Source: CAUZIZ01 sp963579905
GTDB lineage: Bacteria; Acidobacteriota; UBA6911; RPQK01; JAJDTT01
DNA length: 64,000 nt
Assembly (NCBI GenBank): GCA_963579905.1
Contig: CAUZIZ010000009.1
Location: forward strand, 1-64,000
Direction: 5' to 3'
The position numbers and the translations under genes are program-made. The notes beneath the pieces were generated by a model. The model made no database searches, was not told where the DNA came from, and worked only from the letters and a program-made list of their open reading frames with translations. Positions 53,059 to 62,150 of this stretch are shown one piece after another; within the stretch, counting starts at the first letter, position 1; the number at the start of each line of letters is the position of its first letter.

Positions 53059-54405
53059 CTAGCGTTTCGTCGCCTGGCTGGAAACTGCCGCAGGTTCTCC
53101 GACACAGAACAGCTTTTCGTTGGTTCGGATGAAGAGCTGGCCCTGCGCCGTTATGACCGAGGAGCGGACCGGGGAGTCAGAGGGGCCCTCCATGGGAATT
53201 TGGGCCAGGATCTCACCGTCGGCTGCACTGACGACGACAACCTCACCATCGAAGTTGATTAGATAGATTTTCCCGTCAGCTGCCAGCGGAGAGGCTTCGT
53301 ATTTTGCCATTCCTGGAGTCTGGATGGACCACTTGATCTTGCCGGTCTTGGGCTCGACCCGCGAGAGGAATTTCCGGAGATCGCTGAGGACGAAGAAATC
53401 GCCTTCGTAGTAGGCAGGTGTGGGGACGTCTGATGAGACCGCTCGGGCCTCCTTCTCTTTGCTGACCCAGACGATCGAATCGTCGTCCAGTTTTCCGGAG
53501 CCGCCGGTCTTGATGGCGTACACGGGATCGCGTTTGGGTGCACAAACCAGAATGACATCCTCGTTTGCAACGGGCGAGGGGACGTGACGCCAATGGCCGA
53601 TCCGAGTCGGATTCCAGGTTCCCCAGCGCCATAATTCCTTGCCGGTCGCCAGGTCGTGGCCGCTCAAATCGTCTCCGCCAATGACCAGAAGCTCCTTACG
53701 CCCTCTGTGCTCGAAGGGAACGGGGGTGGTGAAGGACTCTCGAGATTCAGCTTGAGCCTCGCTGGGTCGGATGTGACGCCAGAGCGTCTTTCCGGTCTGT
53801 GGTTCCATCGCCAGGAGGTAGGACTTGTTCATCTGATCCTTGAGGCCTCGTCCACTGACCGGAACGTCGCGTTGGAGAACCTGAAGGTAGAGTTTTCCCT
53901 CGTACAAGACGGGGCTCGAGGCGAAGGTCCAACCGAAGGCAAATTCACCATAGTCCTTCTGGATATTTCGAGCCCACATCTGCCTTCCCGAAAAATCGTA
54001 GGTGACCATCTCGCCGTTGCCATAGAAGAAGACGGCTACCTTGCCGTCAGTGGCAGGGGAGGGCGCCGCATAGGTACTGCGATGGTCGCGTCGGAGGCCC
54101 TGGGATAGGGTGTGGTGCCATAGCAGTTTCCCCGTACTGCGATCGAAGCAGAGGGCCTTCAGTTCTTCGCTAGCCGAATCCGTGCTGGAGACGAATACGT
54201 GGTCGCCCCAGACCACTGGAGTGGCTGCGCTGGGCCCGGGCATGTTTTTGCTCCAGGCGATGTTCTCAGTCTTGCTCCAGCTGCTGGGAAGATTCTTTTC
54301 GTCACTAGAGCCGTTGAAGTTCGGTCCCCGCCACTGGCCCCAGTTACCGGCGGCTGCGGAGGACCCCATCAGCAGCATTACGGAAAAAAGCGTCGCGAAT
54401 CTCAT
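53059..54405 (-). CDS. Secreted PQQ-like eight-bladed propeller
   Basis: A 448-residue protein with a signal peptide (L-L-M-G-S-S-A-A-A-G) and PQQ-like W-motifs: N-W-G-Q-W-R-G-P-N-F-N-G-S-S, G-K-L-L-W-H-H-T-L, G-K-T-L-W-R-H-I, A-T-G-K-E-L-W-R-W-G and G-K-I-K-W-S-I-Q-T. This type (quinoprotein-like without known cofactor) is common next to sulfatases in Planctomycetes and Acidobacteriota. No cofactor-binding residues can be confirmed. Start ATG 54405; the upstream 328 bases up to the sulfatase hold nothing clear. The gene heads the PQQ-kelch-ferredoxin run. Confidence 0.85.
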   Translation of the reverse strand: MRFATLFSVMLLMGSSAAAGNWGQWRGPNFNGSSDEKNLPSSWSKTENIAWSKNMPGPSAATPVVWGDHVFVSSTDSASEELKALCFDRSTGKLLWHHTLSQGLRRDHRSTYAAPSPATDGKVAVFFYGNGEMVTYDFSGRQMWARNIQKDYGEFAFGWTFASSPVLYEGKLYLQVLQRDVPVSGRGLKDQMNKSYLLAMEPQTGKTLWRHIRPSEAQAESRESFTTPVPFEHRGRKELLVIGGDDLSGHDLATGKELWRWGTWNPTRIGHWRHVPSPVANEDVILVCAPKRDPVYAIKTGGSGKLDDDSIVWVSKEKEARAVSSDVPTPAYYEGDFFVLSDLRKFLSRVEPKTGKIKWSIQTPGMAKYEASPLAADGKIYLINFDGEVVVVSAADGEILAQIPMEGPSDSPVRSSVITAQGQLFIRTNEKLFCVGEPAAVSSQATKR

Positions 54406-54733
54406 CTCAGCCGTCTCCTAAGTTTTGGACAGGTAACAGTTCTCAGTATGAAATCATGTTCGGGTTCCAGAAGCAAAGCTCTGGCGCCGCGCAAGCTCCC
54501 TGGAAGCGATCGTGTCCTTGATTCATGTCCTATTCCAGGCGGGTTTCGACACACTTTATGGATAGCGTCTGGTAGAGCCCAATTGAAGCCATCGGGCACT
54601 TGCCCAGATCGCGACGGCCCACTCCACATAGGCTCCATACTTCTGTTGCACCTGCTCTTCTTTTGCAGCGTTTTTGAGCTGATCTGGGCCGCCGGAATTA
54701 CCTTATTTGTCCTGCTGGAGGAGGTGCTGTTCT
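54406..54733. other. Intergenic, nothing recognised
   Basis: Between the PQQ-like gene and the sulfatase 3' end. Short frames only, no repeat family recognised. The downstream end of the sulfatase actually lies at 54765 if its frameshift is repaired. Confidence 0.4.
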
Positions 54734-56215
54734 TCAGATCCTCGGGGGACGGTTAGTTGGTGGCTCAGCTGCCCCGATCCCAGCGGTGTGCCATCTTCTC
54801 CAGCTTTTCCAGGGTGCCGCATACGCGGGGTCCCCGGCCAGATTGTCCTGCTCATCGGGATCCCTGCGAAGGTTGTAGAGGGACCTTTCTTGATGCTGGA
54901 TTCGCTGATCCATCAAGAAAACGAGCTTCCATTCTTGGGTTCGTACCATCACGCGGCGGCCCCCATCCTTGCGAAGCTCATCGTAGGCGTCCTCGCTGTA
55001 GTCGTGCTCACTGAAGCAGGCGGGACGCCACTGCTGCATCTCCCCGAGAATCAGAGGCAGAAGGCTTCTTCCCCGAATGTTGTCAGGAGGATCAAACCCG
55101 GAAAGCTCCAGCAGAGTCGGCAGGAAGTCCACCATTTCAACCGGCTTCTGGACGACATTCCCGGCCGGCAAGCGGCCCGAGGCACTCATGATGAAAGGGA
55201 CCCGCACGTTGGAGTCATAAAAATCCCGCTTCTTCCAGACACCGTGCTCTCTCAGCTGGAAGCCTTGATCCGAGTTGATGACGATGATGGTATCGCTCAG
55301 TCGGTTGGATTCCTCTAGGACTCTTAGCAGCTTACCCACCTGATCATCTACCAGTCGGATCATCCCGTAGTAGGTTCCACGGGCCAGCTGAATCTGCTCT
55401 GTAGTGAGATCAGGCGCTCCGCCGTAGATGTGGATGTTCTCCCGCTCGTAGCGCGGCTTCTTGATCAGTTCCGCGGCTGTGGGAAGGGGGAGGTCTATTC
55501 TATTTGGGTCAACGTAGTGGGAGGGCGAGATATGGCAGGCAACGTGAGGGGCGTGGAAGGAGACGCGCAGGGAGAAGGGCTGGTTGGTTGCCGTCAGTTG
55601 CCTCAAGCGCTCAACCGCTCGAGGAACGTCCTCAACTCCGGAGGCTGGAATGTCCAGTAGTCCGCCGATCATCCACTCATGGGTCTTGGTAAGGACCCGA
55701 GAAAGCAGCCGATCTCGCCACTTGAGCCTCAAGTGCTTGGTTGGCTTTCCGTGACTGTCCAGATCCGCGGGGGGATTCCCGTGCTGGAGCCAGTCCTGAC
55801 TGAAAGCGTGGAGCTTGCCAACATTCTTTGGCTGGATACCTGCCTTCTTCCAGAGTTTCAGCAGCGAAGGATAGTGCGGCAGCACCTTCTTCCGGTAAAG
55901 ACCCCGTGGCTGCGCAGGCTTTCCCATCGCCATGATACCGGTCTCGTGAGCGTAGAGGCTTGCCTTCATCGAGGTACGGGAGGGGATGCAGACCGGGTTC
56001 TGAACAATAGCCGACTCGAAGTGGATGCCAGCAGAAGCGATCCGATCCATATGGGGGGGCAGCGCCCAGGACCTGCCGTACGATCCCAGCGCATCGGCAC
56101 GGCCATCGTCCAACATGATCCAGAGGACGCTAGGCGGGTCGGCTGGGACTTCCGTTGCGGCAGATGCAGGCACGACCAGCATCGCCAGGAAAAGGAAAAT
56201 CGGGATGTATCGCAT
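54734..56215 (-). CDS. Secreted type I sulfatase with altered metal ligand and shifted C-terminus
   Basis: About 493 residues from ATG 56215 with a signal peptide. Metal pair I-M-L-D-D-G-R-A-D near residues 33-41, formylglycine motif N-P-V-C-I-P-S-R at 73-80, and the C-terminal strand I-V-I-N-S-D-Q-G-F-Q-L-R-E-H-G. Sulfatases have D-N-G or D-H-G there; D-Q-G replaces the usual Asn or His metal ligand. The end of the frame is odd, and a one-base shift near 54812 gives L-E-K-L-E-K-M-A-H-R-W-D-R-G-S with a stop at 54765, the expected family tail. So a small indel or error affects the last 20 residues. Confidence 0.85.
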   Translation of the reverse strand: MRYIPIFLFLAMLVVPASAATEVPADPPSVLWIMLDDGRADALGSYGRSWALPPHMDRIASAGIHFESAIVQNPVCIPSRTSMKASLYAHETGIMAMGKPAQPRGLYRKKVLPHYPSLLKLWKKAGIQPKNVGKLHAFSQDWLQHGNPPADLDSHGKPTKHLRLKWRDRLLSRVLTKTHEWMIGGLLDIPASGVEDVPRAVERLRQLTATNQPFSLRVSFHAPHVACHISPSHYVDPNRIDLPLPTAAELIKKPRYERENIHIYGGAPDLTTEQIQLARGTYYGMIRLVDDQVGKLLRVLEESNRLSDTIIVINSDQGFQLREHGVWKKRDFYDSNVRVPFIMSASGRLPAGNVVQKPVEMVDFLPTLLELSGFDPPDNIRGRSLLPLILGEMQQWRPACFSEHDYSEDAYDELRKDGGRRVMVRTQEWKLVFLMDQRIQHQERSLYNLRRDPDEQDNLAGDPAYAAPWKSWRRWHTAGIGAAEPPTNRPPRI

Positions 56216-56228
56216 TGTTTCGACCTTA

Positions 56229-56402
56229 GGGTCTAAGCAAAAATAACTTGGCATTTTGGCATCTCATCTTCATACCATCTTCGGCCGCTCGCGAAATCCT
56301 CAATGTAGACCAGGCTACGCCTGAGGTTTCGCTCAATCGTTCGCGGCCAAATCTGGTGCAAATCTGAGCGCCAATTCTACCAAGTTATTCTTGCGCAGAC
56401 CC
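56229..56402. mobile_element. MITE with TTA target duplication, copy 1 (174 bp)
   Basis: The ends are GGGTCTAAGCAAAAATAAC and, inverted, TATTCTTGCGCAGACCC. The element is flanked by TTA on both sides (56226-56228 and 56403-56405), the expected 3-base target-site duplication. It is an inverted copy of 58508-58688, with a 7-base difference. It starts 14 bases upstream of the sulfatase start, so it may affect that gene's promoter. No coding capacity. Confidence 0.9.
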
Positions 56403-56612
56403 TTAGTCCCGTTACCCGGAGCGCTAGCCCCAGTCGAGAAAGAAACTTCGGTTGAGTACGGGGGAGATTTTGCTGCTGACCGGCTCTCTCTTTGGAATCT
56501 GGGTTGATATTGCTAGCGGGTCAAGTCGTTCGCGGCTCTGCCGGACTTGGCTTCGCAATACGGGTAGTTCACCCGTCCGTGGGTTCGTTGGCTTCCCAGG
56601 TTTCCGTATTGT

Positions 56613-56682
56613 TCACTGCTCACTGCTCACTGCTCACTGCTCACTGCTCACTGCTCACTGCTCGCTGCTCGCTGCTCGCTGG
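56613..56682 (+). repeat. 7-base tandem repeat, ten units
   Basis: Seven units of TCACTGC followed by three of TCGCTGC or TCGCTGG. It lies in the 56403-56860 intergenic stretch, which also holds a partial GAAACTTC repeat (56430-56450). No spacers, so not CRISPR. Confidence 0.9.
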
Positions 56683-56860
56683 CCGGAGTATACCAGCGTA
56701 GTCAGCGTGAATAGAATTTCCAGCGTCTGGAACGTCTAATAGAAGATTTTGAGGTTCTAGACTGGTCTTCAGGCTAGAATTGGTCTAGCCAAGCTCTTAG
56801 GGGCGTCGTGCTCTGCGTCTTGTGCTAGAAAAGATGGATTGAATCTTGTCAGGAGAGGCG

Positions 56861-58507
56861 ATGGGTGGTTACTACCTGAAGTGGAGCCGAGCCGATAAAC
56901 CCGAGACCTTTGATTTGCTCCAGGAGGAGACATTCATCGGGCGTAGGTCGGACTCCGGGATTGTGCTGCGGGATCCGTATGTTTCTAGGCGACATGCCAA
57001 GCTGGTCCAGAACGAAGGCGGCTTTACCCTTGTCGACCTGGAGAGTACTCATGGCACCTTCGTCAACGGGCTCCAGATCAAGGAACAGAACCTGAAAGAG
57101 GGGGATTGTATCCAGCTGGGTAGGGGGGATGTCGAGTTGATTTTTCTTTCCCCCGGCTACGTTGGAGCTCCCAACACGATGATCGTGGACCGAGATCTCC
57201 AGAAATCGGTTCTGCAATTGTCCACGGTCCTACCCTCGGCCACAGCCAAGTCCTCGGACTTGGAGAAGATATCGCATGTCCTCGATTTCCAATATGAATG
57301 GGAAAAGAGTTTTTCTGCTGAGAAGACCTTGCAGCAACTCCTGGGATCGGCCCTGGACGTGAGCGGCGCCGAGCGGGGCTTTCTTCTGACTCGTACTCCT
57401 GAAGGGTTCAGCTATGTTGCGGGAATGAACCATAAGAGCCAGCTTCTTTCCGAGCTGGAGTTCCAGACGAGCCAGAGTGTCGTCGAGCAGGTGGACCGAG
57501 AGGGAAAGCCGCTTTTCATGACCGAGGGGATTGACCAGAATCTTGCTAAGCAGGAGAGCATCGTCAACCTTCAGCTTCGTGCTGTGGCTTGTATGCCGCT
57601 GAAATGGCTGTCTTCCGAGTCAGAGGCTCCGGTAGTAAGGGGCATCCTTTACCTCGACAGTACCAGAACCATGCACACGTTGACGGGACTCGATCAGAAG
57701 ATTCTAACCAGAATCTCCGTTGAGGTCGGTAACGTCTTCGAAAAACTGGAGCTGATCCAGAGTCTGGAGCAGGGACGAGTGGTCGAGAAGGAACTGGCCT
57801 TGGCTCAGGCGACTCAGCAGGCGCTTCTCCCGCAGGAGATACCCGACTCGGAGCACTTCTCAGTCCACGCCTACAGCAGTCCCACCCGCTACGTCGGTGG
57901 AGACTACTACGATTTTCTAGGCGGGGGCGCGGGAGGTCTAACAGGTGTACTGGCGGATGTTTCCGGGAAGGGTGTGTCGGCGGCTCTCTTGAGTTCCTTC
58001 CTGCAGGGAGTGCTGGAGGCGGAGTATCAGTCTGGGGCCCCCCTGGATGAAGTCCTCAATCGCACCAATCGGCATCTTTATCAGAAAACGCAGAGCAATC
58101 GATTCGTAACACTCTTTCTCTTCAGTCTCAGCGGTAGCGGAGAGGGCGCCTATATCAGTGCCGGTCACAACCCCGCTTATTTGTTACGGTCTTCGAGCGG
58201 TGAGGTCGAGGAACTGCCCTCGAAGAATCCGATTCTGGGGGCCTTTGATTTTGTTACCTATGAGACCACCCCTTTTCAGCTGCAACTCGGCGATCTACTA
58301 GTTGTCTACTCCGACGGTGTGACCGAAGCGATGGATCCGGATGGCAATATGTTCGAAGAAGAGAGGTTGATCCAGCTTGTGCAGGAGTTCGGGCCCTCCG
58401 GTGGGGAGGTTCTCGAAGAGAAGATCCTGGAGTCACTCGACCAGTTCACGCGAGGCATGTCCCAGTCCGATGACATTACGTTTCTCCTGATCGAGAGGAT
58501 TGCCTAA
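56861..58507 (+). CDS. FHA-GAF-PP2C (SpoIIE/RsbU-type) phosphatase
   Basis: A 548-residue cytoplasmic signalling protein. FHA domain at ~20-95 (F-I-G-R-R-S-D, V-S-R-R-H-A-K, S-T-H-G-T-F-V-N-G) binding phospho-Thr peptides; GAF domain at ~130-290; PP2C/SpoIIE catalytic domain at ~320-548 with the acidic D-Y-Y-D, D-V-S-G-K-G-V and S-D-G-V-T-E motifs for two Mn/Mg ions. It would dephosphorylate Ser/Thr targets in response to a kinase, perhaps the PD40 kinase 360 bases downstream. The start at 56861 has AGGAG six bases upstream. The stop codon TAA is also the target duplication of the MITE that follows. Confidence 0.9.
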   Translation: MGGYYLKWSRADKPETFDLLQEETFIGRRSDSGIVLRDPYVSRRHAKLVQNEGGFTLVDLESTHGTFVNGLQIKEQNLKEGDCIQLGRGDVELIFLSPGYVGAPNTMIVDRDLQKSVLQLSTVLPSATAKSSDLEKISHVLDFQYEWEKSFSAEKTLQQLLGSALDVSGAERGFLLTRTPEGFSYVAGMNHKSQLLSELEFQTSQSVVEQVDREGKPLFMTEGIDQNLAKQESIVNLQLRAVACMPLKWLSSESEAPVVRGILYLDSTRTMHTLTGLDQKILTRISVEVGNVFEKLELIQSLEQGRVVEKELALAQATQQALLPQEIPDSEHFSVHAYSSPTRYVGGDYYDFLGGGAGGLTGVLADVSGKGVSAALLSSFLQGVLEAEYQSGAPLDEVLNRTNRHLYQKTQSNRFVTLFLFSLSGSGEGAYISAGHNPAYLLRSSSGEVEELPSKNPILGAFDFVTYETTPFQLQLGDLLVVYSDGVTEAMDPDGNMFEEERLIQLVQEFGPSGGEVLEEKILESLDQFTRGMSQSDDITFLLIERIA

Positions 58508-58688
58508 GGGTCTGCGCAAGAATAACTTGGTAGAATTTGCGCTCAGATTTGCACCAGATTTGGCCGCGAACGATTGAGCGAAACCGCAGACGTAGCCGGG
58601 TCTACGTTGAGGATTTCGCGATTGAGGAGCGGCCGAATCTGGTGTGAAGATGAGATGCCAAGATGCCAAGTTGTTTTTGCGCAGACCC
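58508..58688. mobile_element. MITE with TAA target duplication, copy 2 (181 bp)
   Basis: Ends GGGTCTGCGCAAGAATAAC and TTTTTGCGCAGACCC with TAA on both sides (58505-58507 and 58689-58691). The left TAA is the stop codon of the phosphatase. Inverted relative to 56229-56402, with a 7-base insertion CTCAATC. Confidence 0.92.
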
Positions 58689-58869
58689 TAAGAGAGGAGG
58701 GGCTTCAAATTGCTGGCAGTTCTGGCCGTTGGTGGCACTGTTTCGCGCTGGCTTCATTATCCAGAGATGCCTTCCTCAGCAACCAGCAACCAGCAACCTG
58801 CGACCTCCAACCTGCAACCGATAGGTCTTGCGTCCGCCGTGCCCGGAATCTACGATTGTGAAGTAGAAA
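58689..58869. other. Intergenic before the kinase
   Basis: Contains the CAGCAACCAGCAACC string near 58779-58795, followed by CAACCTGCAACC, similar in style to 50928-50946. No ribosome site is evident before ATG 58870 apart from GTAGAAA. No gene seen. Confidence 0.45.
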
Positions 58870-61662
58870 ATGGCGAGCAATAGCGGATCAGGCGAGACCA
58901 GCCTCTCTAACAAGCAGTTGGGCGATTACGAAATCCTCGATCTTCTCGGGAGTGGAGGGATGGGTGAAGTGTATCGTGCCCGAGACAACCGCTTGGATCG
59001 CCAGGTGGCCATCAAGGTGCTGCCCAACGAGTTCACGGAGGATCCGGAACGGTTGGCTCGCTTTGAGCGCGAGGCCAAGCTGCTGGCATCACTCAATCAC
59101 AGCAACATTGGCGCGATCTACGGTTACGAGGAGGCCGAAGGTCAGAAGTTCTTCGTCTTGGAGCTGGTTGAGGGTGAGACGCTCGCACAGCGGTTGGATA
59201 AAGGGCCTTTTCCGCTACGAGATGCCCTCAGAGTCGCGATTCAGATCGCCGAGGGCGTAGAGGCCGCGCATGAGCGAGGAGTCATTCATCGCGACCTGAA
59301 ACCTGCAAATGTCAAGTTGACTCCGGATGGTAGGGTCAAGGTTCTGGACTTCGGCCTGGCCAAGGCGCTGGAGCGGGAGGAGGAGTCCCCTCGGATCGAT
59401 CTAACCCGATCTCCAACACTGACCCACGACTCGACTCGTGCCGGCGTCATTCTGGGCACGGCTCCCTATATGAGTCCAGAGCAGGCTGAAGGAAAGTCGC
59501 TCGATCCGCGATCCGACATCTTTTCTTTTGGTTCCCTGCTCTACGAGATGATTACGGCTCAACAGGCGTTCTCAGGTGACACCCAGACGCGAGTTCTGGC
59601 TGCCATCCTGGAGAAGGATCCGAAGCCGATTGGCGAGATTGTCCAAGGGACACCACCCGAGGTGGATCGGATCATCGCCCGATGTCTTCGCAAGGATCCT
59701 GGACGTCGATTCCAGCACATGCAGGACTTGAGGCTGACGCTCGAGGATTGCCTACACGATCAGGAAGTTCCTTCTGCTCGGAAGCGTCGAGATGGGTCAG
59801 TCCTATTGTGGAAGCGGATGGCGGTTGCCTTGGGTGTCCTACTGGTGCTGGCTCTGGGATTGTCGACCTACCGCTGGGCCCGGCACCGACTTCACGACCG
59901 GCAGCCGGTTCTCAGCCGTGTCACCTCGGTTTCGGGACTCACCATTGATCCGGCATTTTCCGGCGACGGTAGCCTATTGGGATACGCCTCCGATCGCAGT
60001 GGGGACGGCAACCTGGATATCTGGATCCAACAAATCGGTGGAGGCGTCTCCCGTAGAACTGCTCACTTAGCCGACGACCGTCAACCTTCGTTCCATCCGG
60101 ATGGCACCAAAGTAGTCTTTCGTTCCGAGAGGGCTAGCGGAGGTATCTACTGGACAACGACGCTGGGCGACGAAGCCAGCCCCAGATTGATGGTGGAAGA
60201 GGGCCGTCGGCCTCGAGTTTCCCCTGACGGCAGCCAGATTGCCTACTGGATTGGCCAGATCGGATCGGGATACAAACGGGGAAGTCTCTACACTATCGCA
60301 TGGGGGGAGAGTCTTCCCCTCCGGTTGACCCCAGACTTTGCCGTGGCTAGTCACCCGGTCTGGTCGCCCGATGGAGAGTACATTCTGTTTCTGGGTTGGC
60401 CTGAAGCCAACACGATGGAAGACGAGGATTTTGATTGGTGGATGGTGAGCCTCGAAGACGGCAAGACTCAAGCTCTGGGAATGGGCAGGAGACTGACTAG
60501 GCGTGGGCTGAGTCAACCCGTCATTCCCAGTGTGTGGGTTGAAGATAGCAATGAATTGATTTTTTCGGCAACAATGGGAGACAGCACCAACCTTTGGCAG
60601 GTTCCGGTATCGACTCTCACGATGTCGATCTCTGGCCCGTTGGAACAGCTAACTGCTGGGGTAGGTCCCGAGCTGCAGCCCCACGCGGTTGCTCCCAATA
60701 AGATCGTATTCTCAACCCAAATGGAGAACCTCGACCTCTGGAGCCTCGACATCGATGCGGATGCCGGCCGAGTGCCCGAGCGGGCTGAGTTGAAGCGTTT
60801 GACGAATCACGCCGGCGAGGACTCCCAGCCATCCTTATCAACGGACGGAAATAAGGTTGCCTTCGTCTCGACCCGATCCGGCAATCCTGATATCTGGTTG
60901 ATGGATCTGCAGGCCCAGACGTCGATCAACCTGACTGCCACTCCGGGGGACGAACGGTGGCCAAAAACAGGGCTAACCGGTTCCCGGGTGGCATACGGTA
61001 CCCGAACCCGAAGTGCCGAGCGTTGGACCATCTATACGGTTGAAACGGAAGGAGATCTGACCCGAAGGAAGAGTTGTGGCGACTGTGGCCGGCCACTCGA
61101 TTGGTGTTCGACTGGAGACTATATTCTCTACGTCAAAGGCCAATCCAATCGAAGCGTGTGGATGTTGGAGGAGGCGACCTCTCGGAAGGTGAAGTTATTG
61201 GAGCACCCGGAATTCGACGTAATCCAGGCTCGCCCTGATCCCAGCGACCGCTGGATCGCCTTTACGGTTGAGGAGGAGCCGCTCAAGGCCCGAGTCTACA
61301 TTGCTCCTTTTCGGATGGAGGATCTGGCGGATGAAGCCGGGATTGAAACGACCCAGTGGATGCCTGTGACTGATGGTCAGCGCTGGGACGGGATGGCCCG
61401 ATGGTCACCGAACGGAAACTTCCTGTATTTCGTATCTGACCGCGGGGGGTCTCGGGGTATTTGGGCCCAGAGGCTCGAACCCAGCAGTAAGAAACCCATA
61501 GGTACCCCACGCTTGATCCGACACTTTGAAGAAACTCGTTTGTCGCTCTCAGGAGTCTCACCTGGCTCCCTCAGGATCAACGTGGCCAAGGACAAGATCG
61601 TCTTTACGCTGAGAGAGATGACGGGCGATATCTGGCTGGTGGACTTGAGCAGCCGGGATTGA
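58870..61662 (+). CDS. Ser/Thr protein kinase with membrane span and PD40/TolB-like propeller
   Basis: 930 residues. Kinase domain ~18-285: G-S-G-G-M-G-E-V-Y-R-A (P-loop), A-I-K-V-L (Lys), H-R-D-L-K-P-A-N-V-K (catalytic loop), V-L-D-F-G-L-A-K-A-L (Mg loop) and A-P-Y-M-S-P-E-Q (activation end). One membrane span at ~315-335 (V-A-L-G-V-L-L-V-L-A-L-G-L). Then WD40-like PD40 repeats (P-A-F-S-G-D-G-S-L-L-G-Y-A-S-D-R-S, D-I-W-I-Q) form a periplasmic sensor propeller. This architecture is a hallmark of Acidobacteriota. It lies downstream of the FHA-PP2C gene and could be its antagonist. The frame is intact. Confidence 0.93.
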   Translation: MASNSGSGETSLSNKQLGDYEILDLLGSGGMGEVYRARDNRLDRQVAIKVLPNEFTEDPERLARFEREAKLLASLNHSNIGAIYGYEEAEGQKFFVLELVEGETLAQRLDKGPFPLRDALRVAIQIAEGVEAAHERGVIHRDLKPANVKLTPDGRVKVLDFGLAKALEREEESPRIDLTRSPTLTHDSTRAGVILGTAPYMSPEQAEGKSLDPRSDIFSFGSLLYEMITAQQAFSGDTQTRVLAAILEKDPKPIGEIVQGTPPEVDRIIARCLRKDPGRRFQHMQDLRLTLEDCLHDQEVPSARKRRDGSVLLWKRMAVALGVLLVLALGLSTYRWARHRLHDRQPVLSRVTSVSGLTIDPAFSGDGSLLGYASDRSGDGNLDIWIQQIGGGVSRRTAHLADDRQPSFHPDGTKVVFRSERASGGIYWTTTLGDEASPRLMVEEGRRPRVSPDGSQIAYWIGQIGSGYKRGSLYTIAWGESLPLRLTPDFAVASHPVWSPDGEYILFLGWPEANTMEDEDFDWWMVSLEDGKTQALGMGRRLTRRGLSQPVIPSVWVEDSNELIFSATMGDSTNLWQVPVSTLTMSISGPLEQLTAGVGPELQPHAVAPNKIVFSTQMENLDLWSLDIDADAGRVPERAELKRLTNHAGEDSQPSLSTDGNKVAFVSTRSGNPDIWLMDLQAQTSINLTATPGDERWPKTGLTGSRVAYGTRTRSAERWTIYTVETEGDLTRRKSCGDCGRPLDWCSTGDYILYVKGQSNRSVWMLEEATSRKVKLLEHPEFDVIQARPDPSDRWIAFTVEEEPLKARVYIAPFRMEDLADEAGIETTQWMPVTDGQRWDGMARWSPNGNFLYFVSDRGGSRGIWAQRLEPSSKKPIGTPRLIRHFEETRLSLSGVSPGSLRINVAKDKIVFTLREMTGDIWLVDLSSRD

Positions 61663-61828
61663 AATAGTGCTCTGTATCCGTTAGTACCCCATAGTCTAGG
61701 GTTCCTTGGTCGATGAAAAGTTCACAGACTGGTCAAGTTGTGGAATACAAGAGAAAGTCCTGGGCCTTTGAGAGAACACTGGTAGAGGTCGTGCTGACGC
61801 CTATCGCTGCGAGTATCGAGATAAGTCA

Positions 61829-62085
61829 ACCCCAACGGGGTTGCGTCTTATAGCCCAGGGTTTCCGAACCCTGGGATGCGCGGGATAAATCAAGCCCTTG
61901 AGGACTCCTATGTAGCTCTAAAGATCAACCCTGTAGGGGTTGTGGAAGGTGAGGACCACGGCGCAATCGCGCACAGCTTGAAGCAGGAGGCCATAACCCC
62001 TACAGGGTTGGGATCAAAAGGGATGGCTGTTTGCCCAGGGTTAGGAAACCCTGGGCTGTACGCCGCAACCCCGTTGGGGTTGACC
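61829..62085. repeat. Cluster of six GC hairpins before msrA
   Basis: CAACCCCAACGGGGTTG (61829), CCCAGGGTTTCCGAACCCTGGG-type (61856), CAACCCTGTAGGGGTTG (61925), AACCCCTACAGGGTT (61996), CCCAGGGTTAGGAAACCCTGGG-type (62035) and CAACCCCGTTGGGGTTG (62067). They are related hairpins in two sequence types that alternate. The type recurs at 63450-63660 and, in part, in the repeat near 180 and 25370. No gene at 61663-62150. Confidence 0.85.
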
Positions 62086-62150
62086 TCGCTGATGTCGGCG
62101 GTATGAGGCCGCTCGCTACGTCTAGGTTATTACTTCAAAGGAGACGATCC

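Noticed and set aside
56613..56682. CRISPR array
   Set aside because: The units are 7 bases with no spacers and there are no cas genes.
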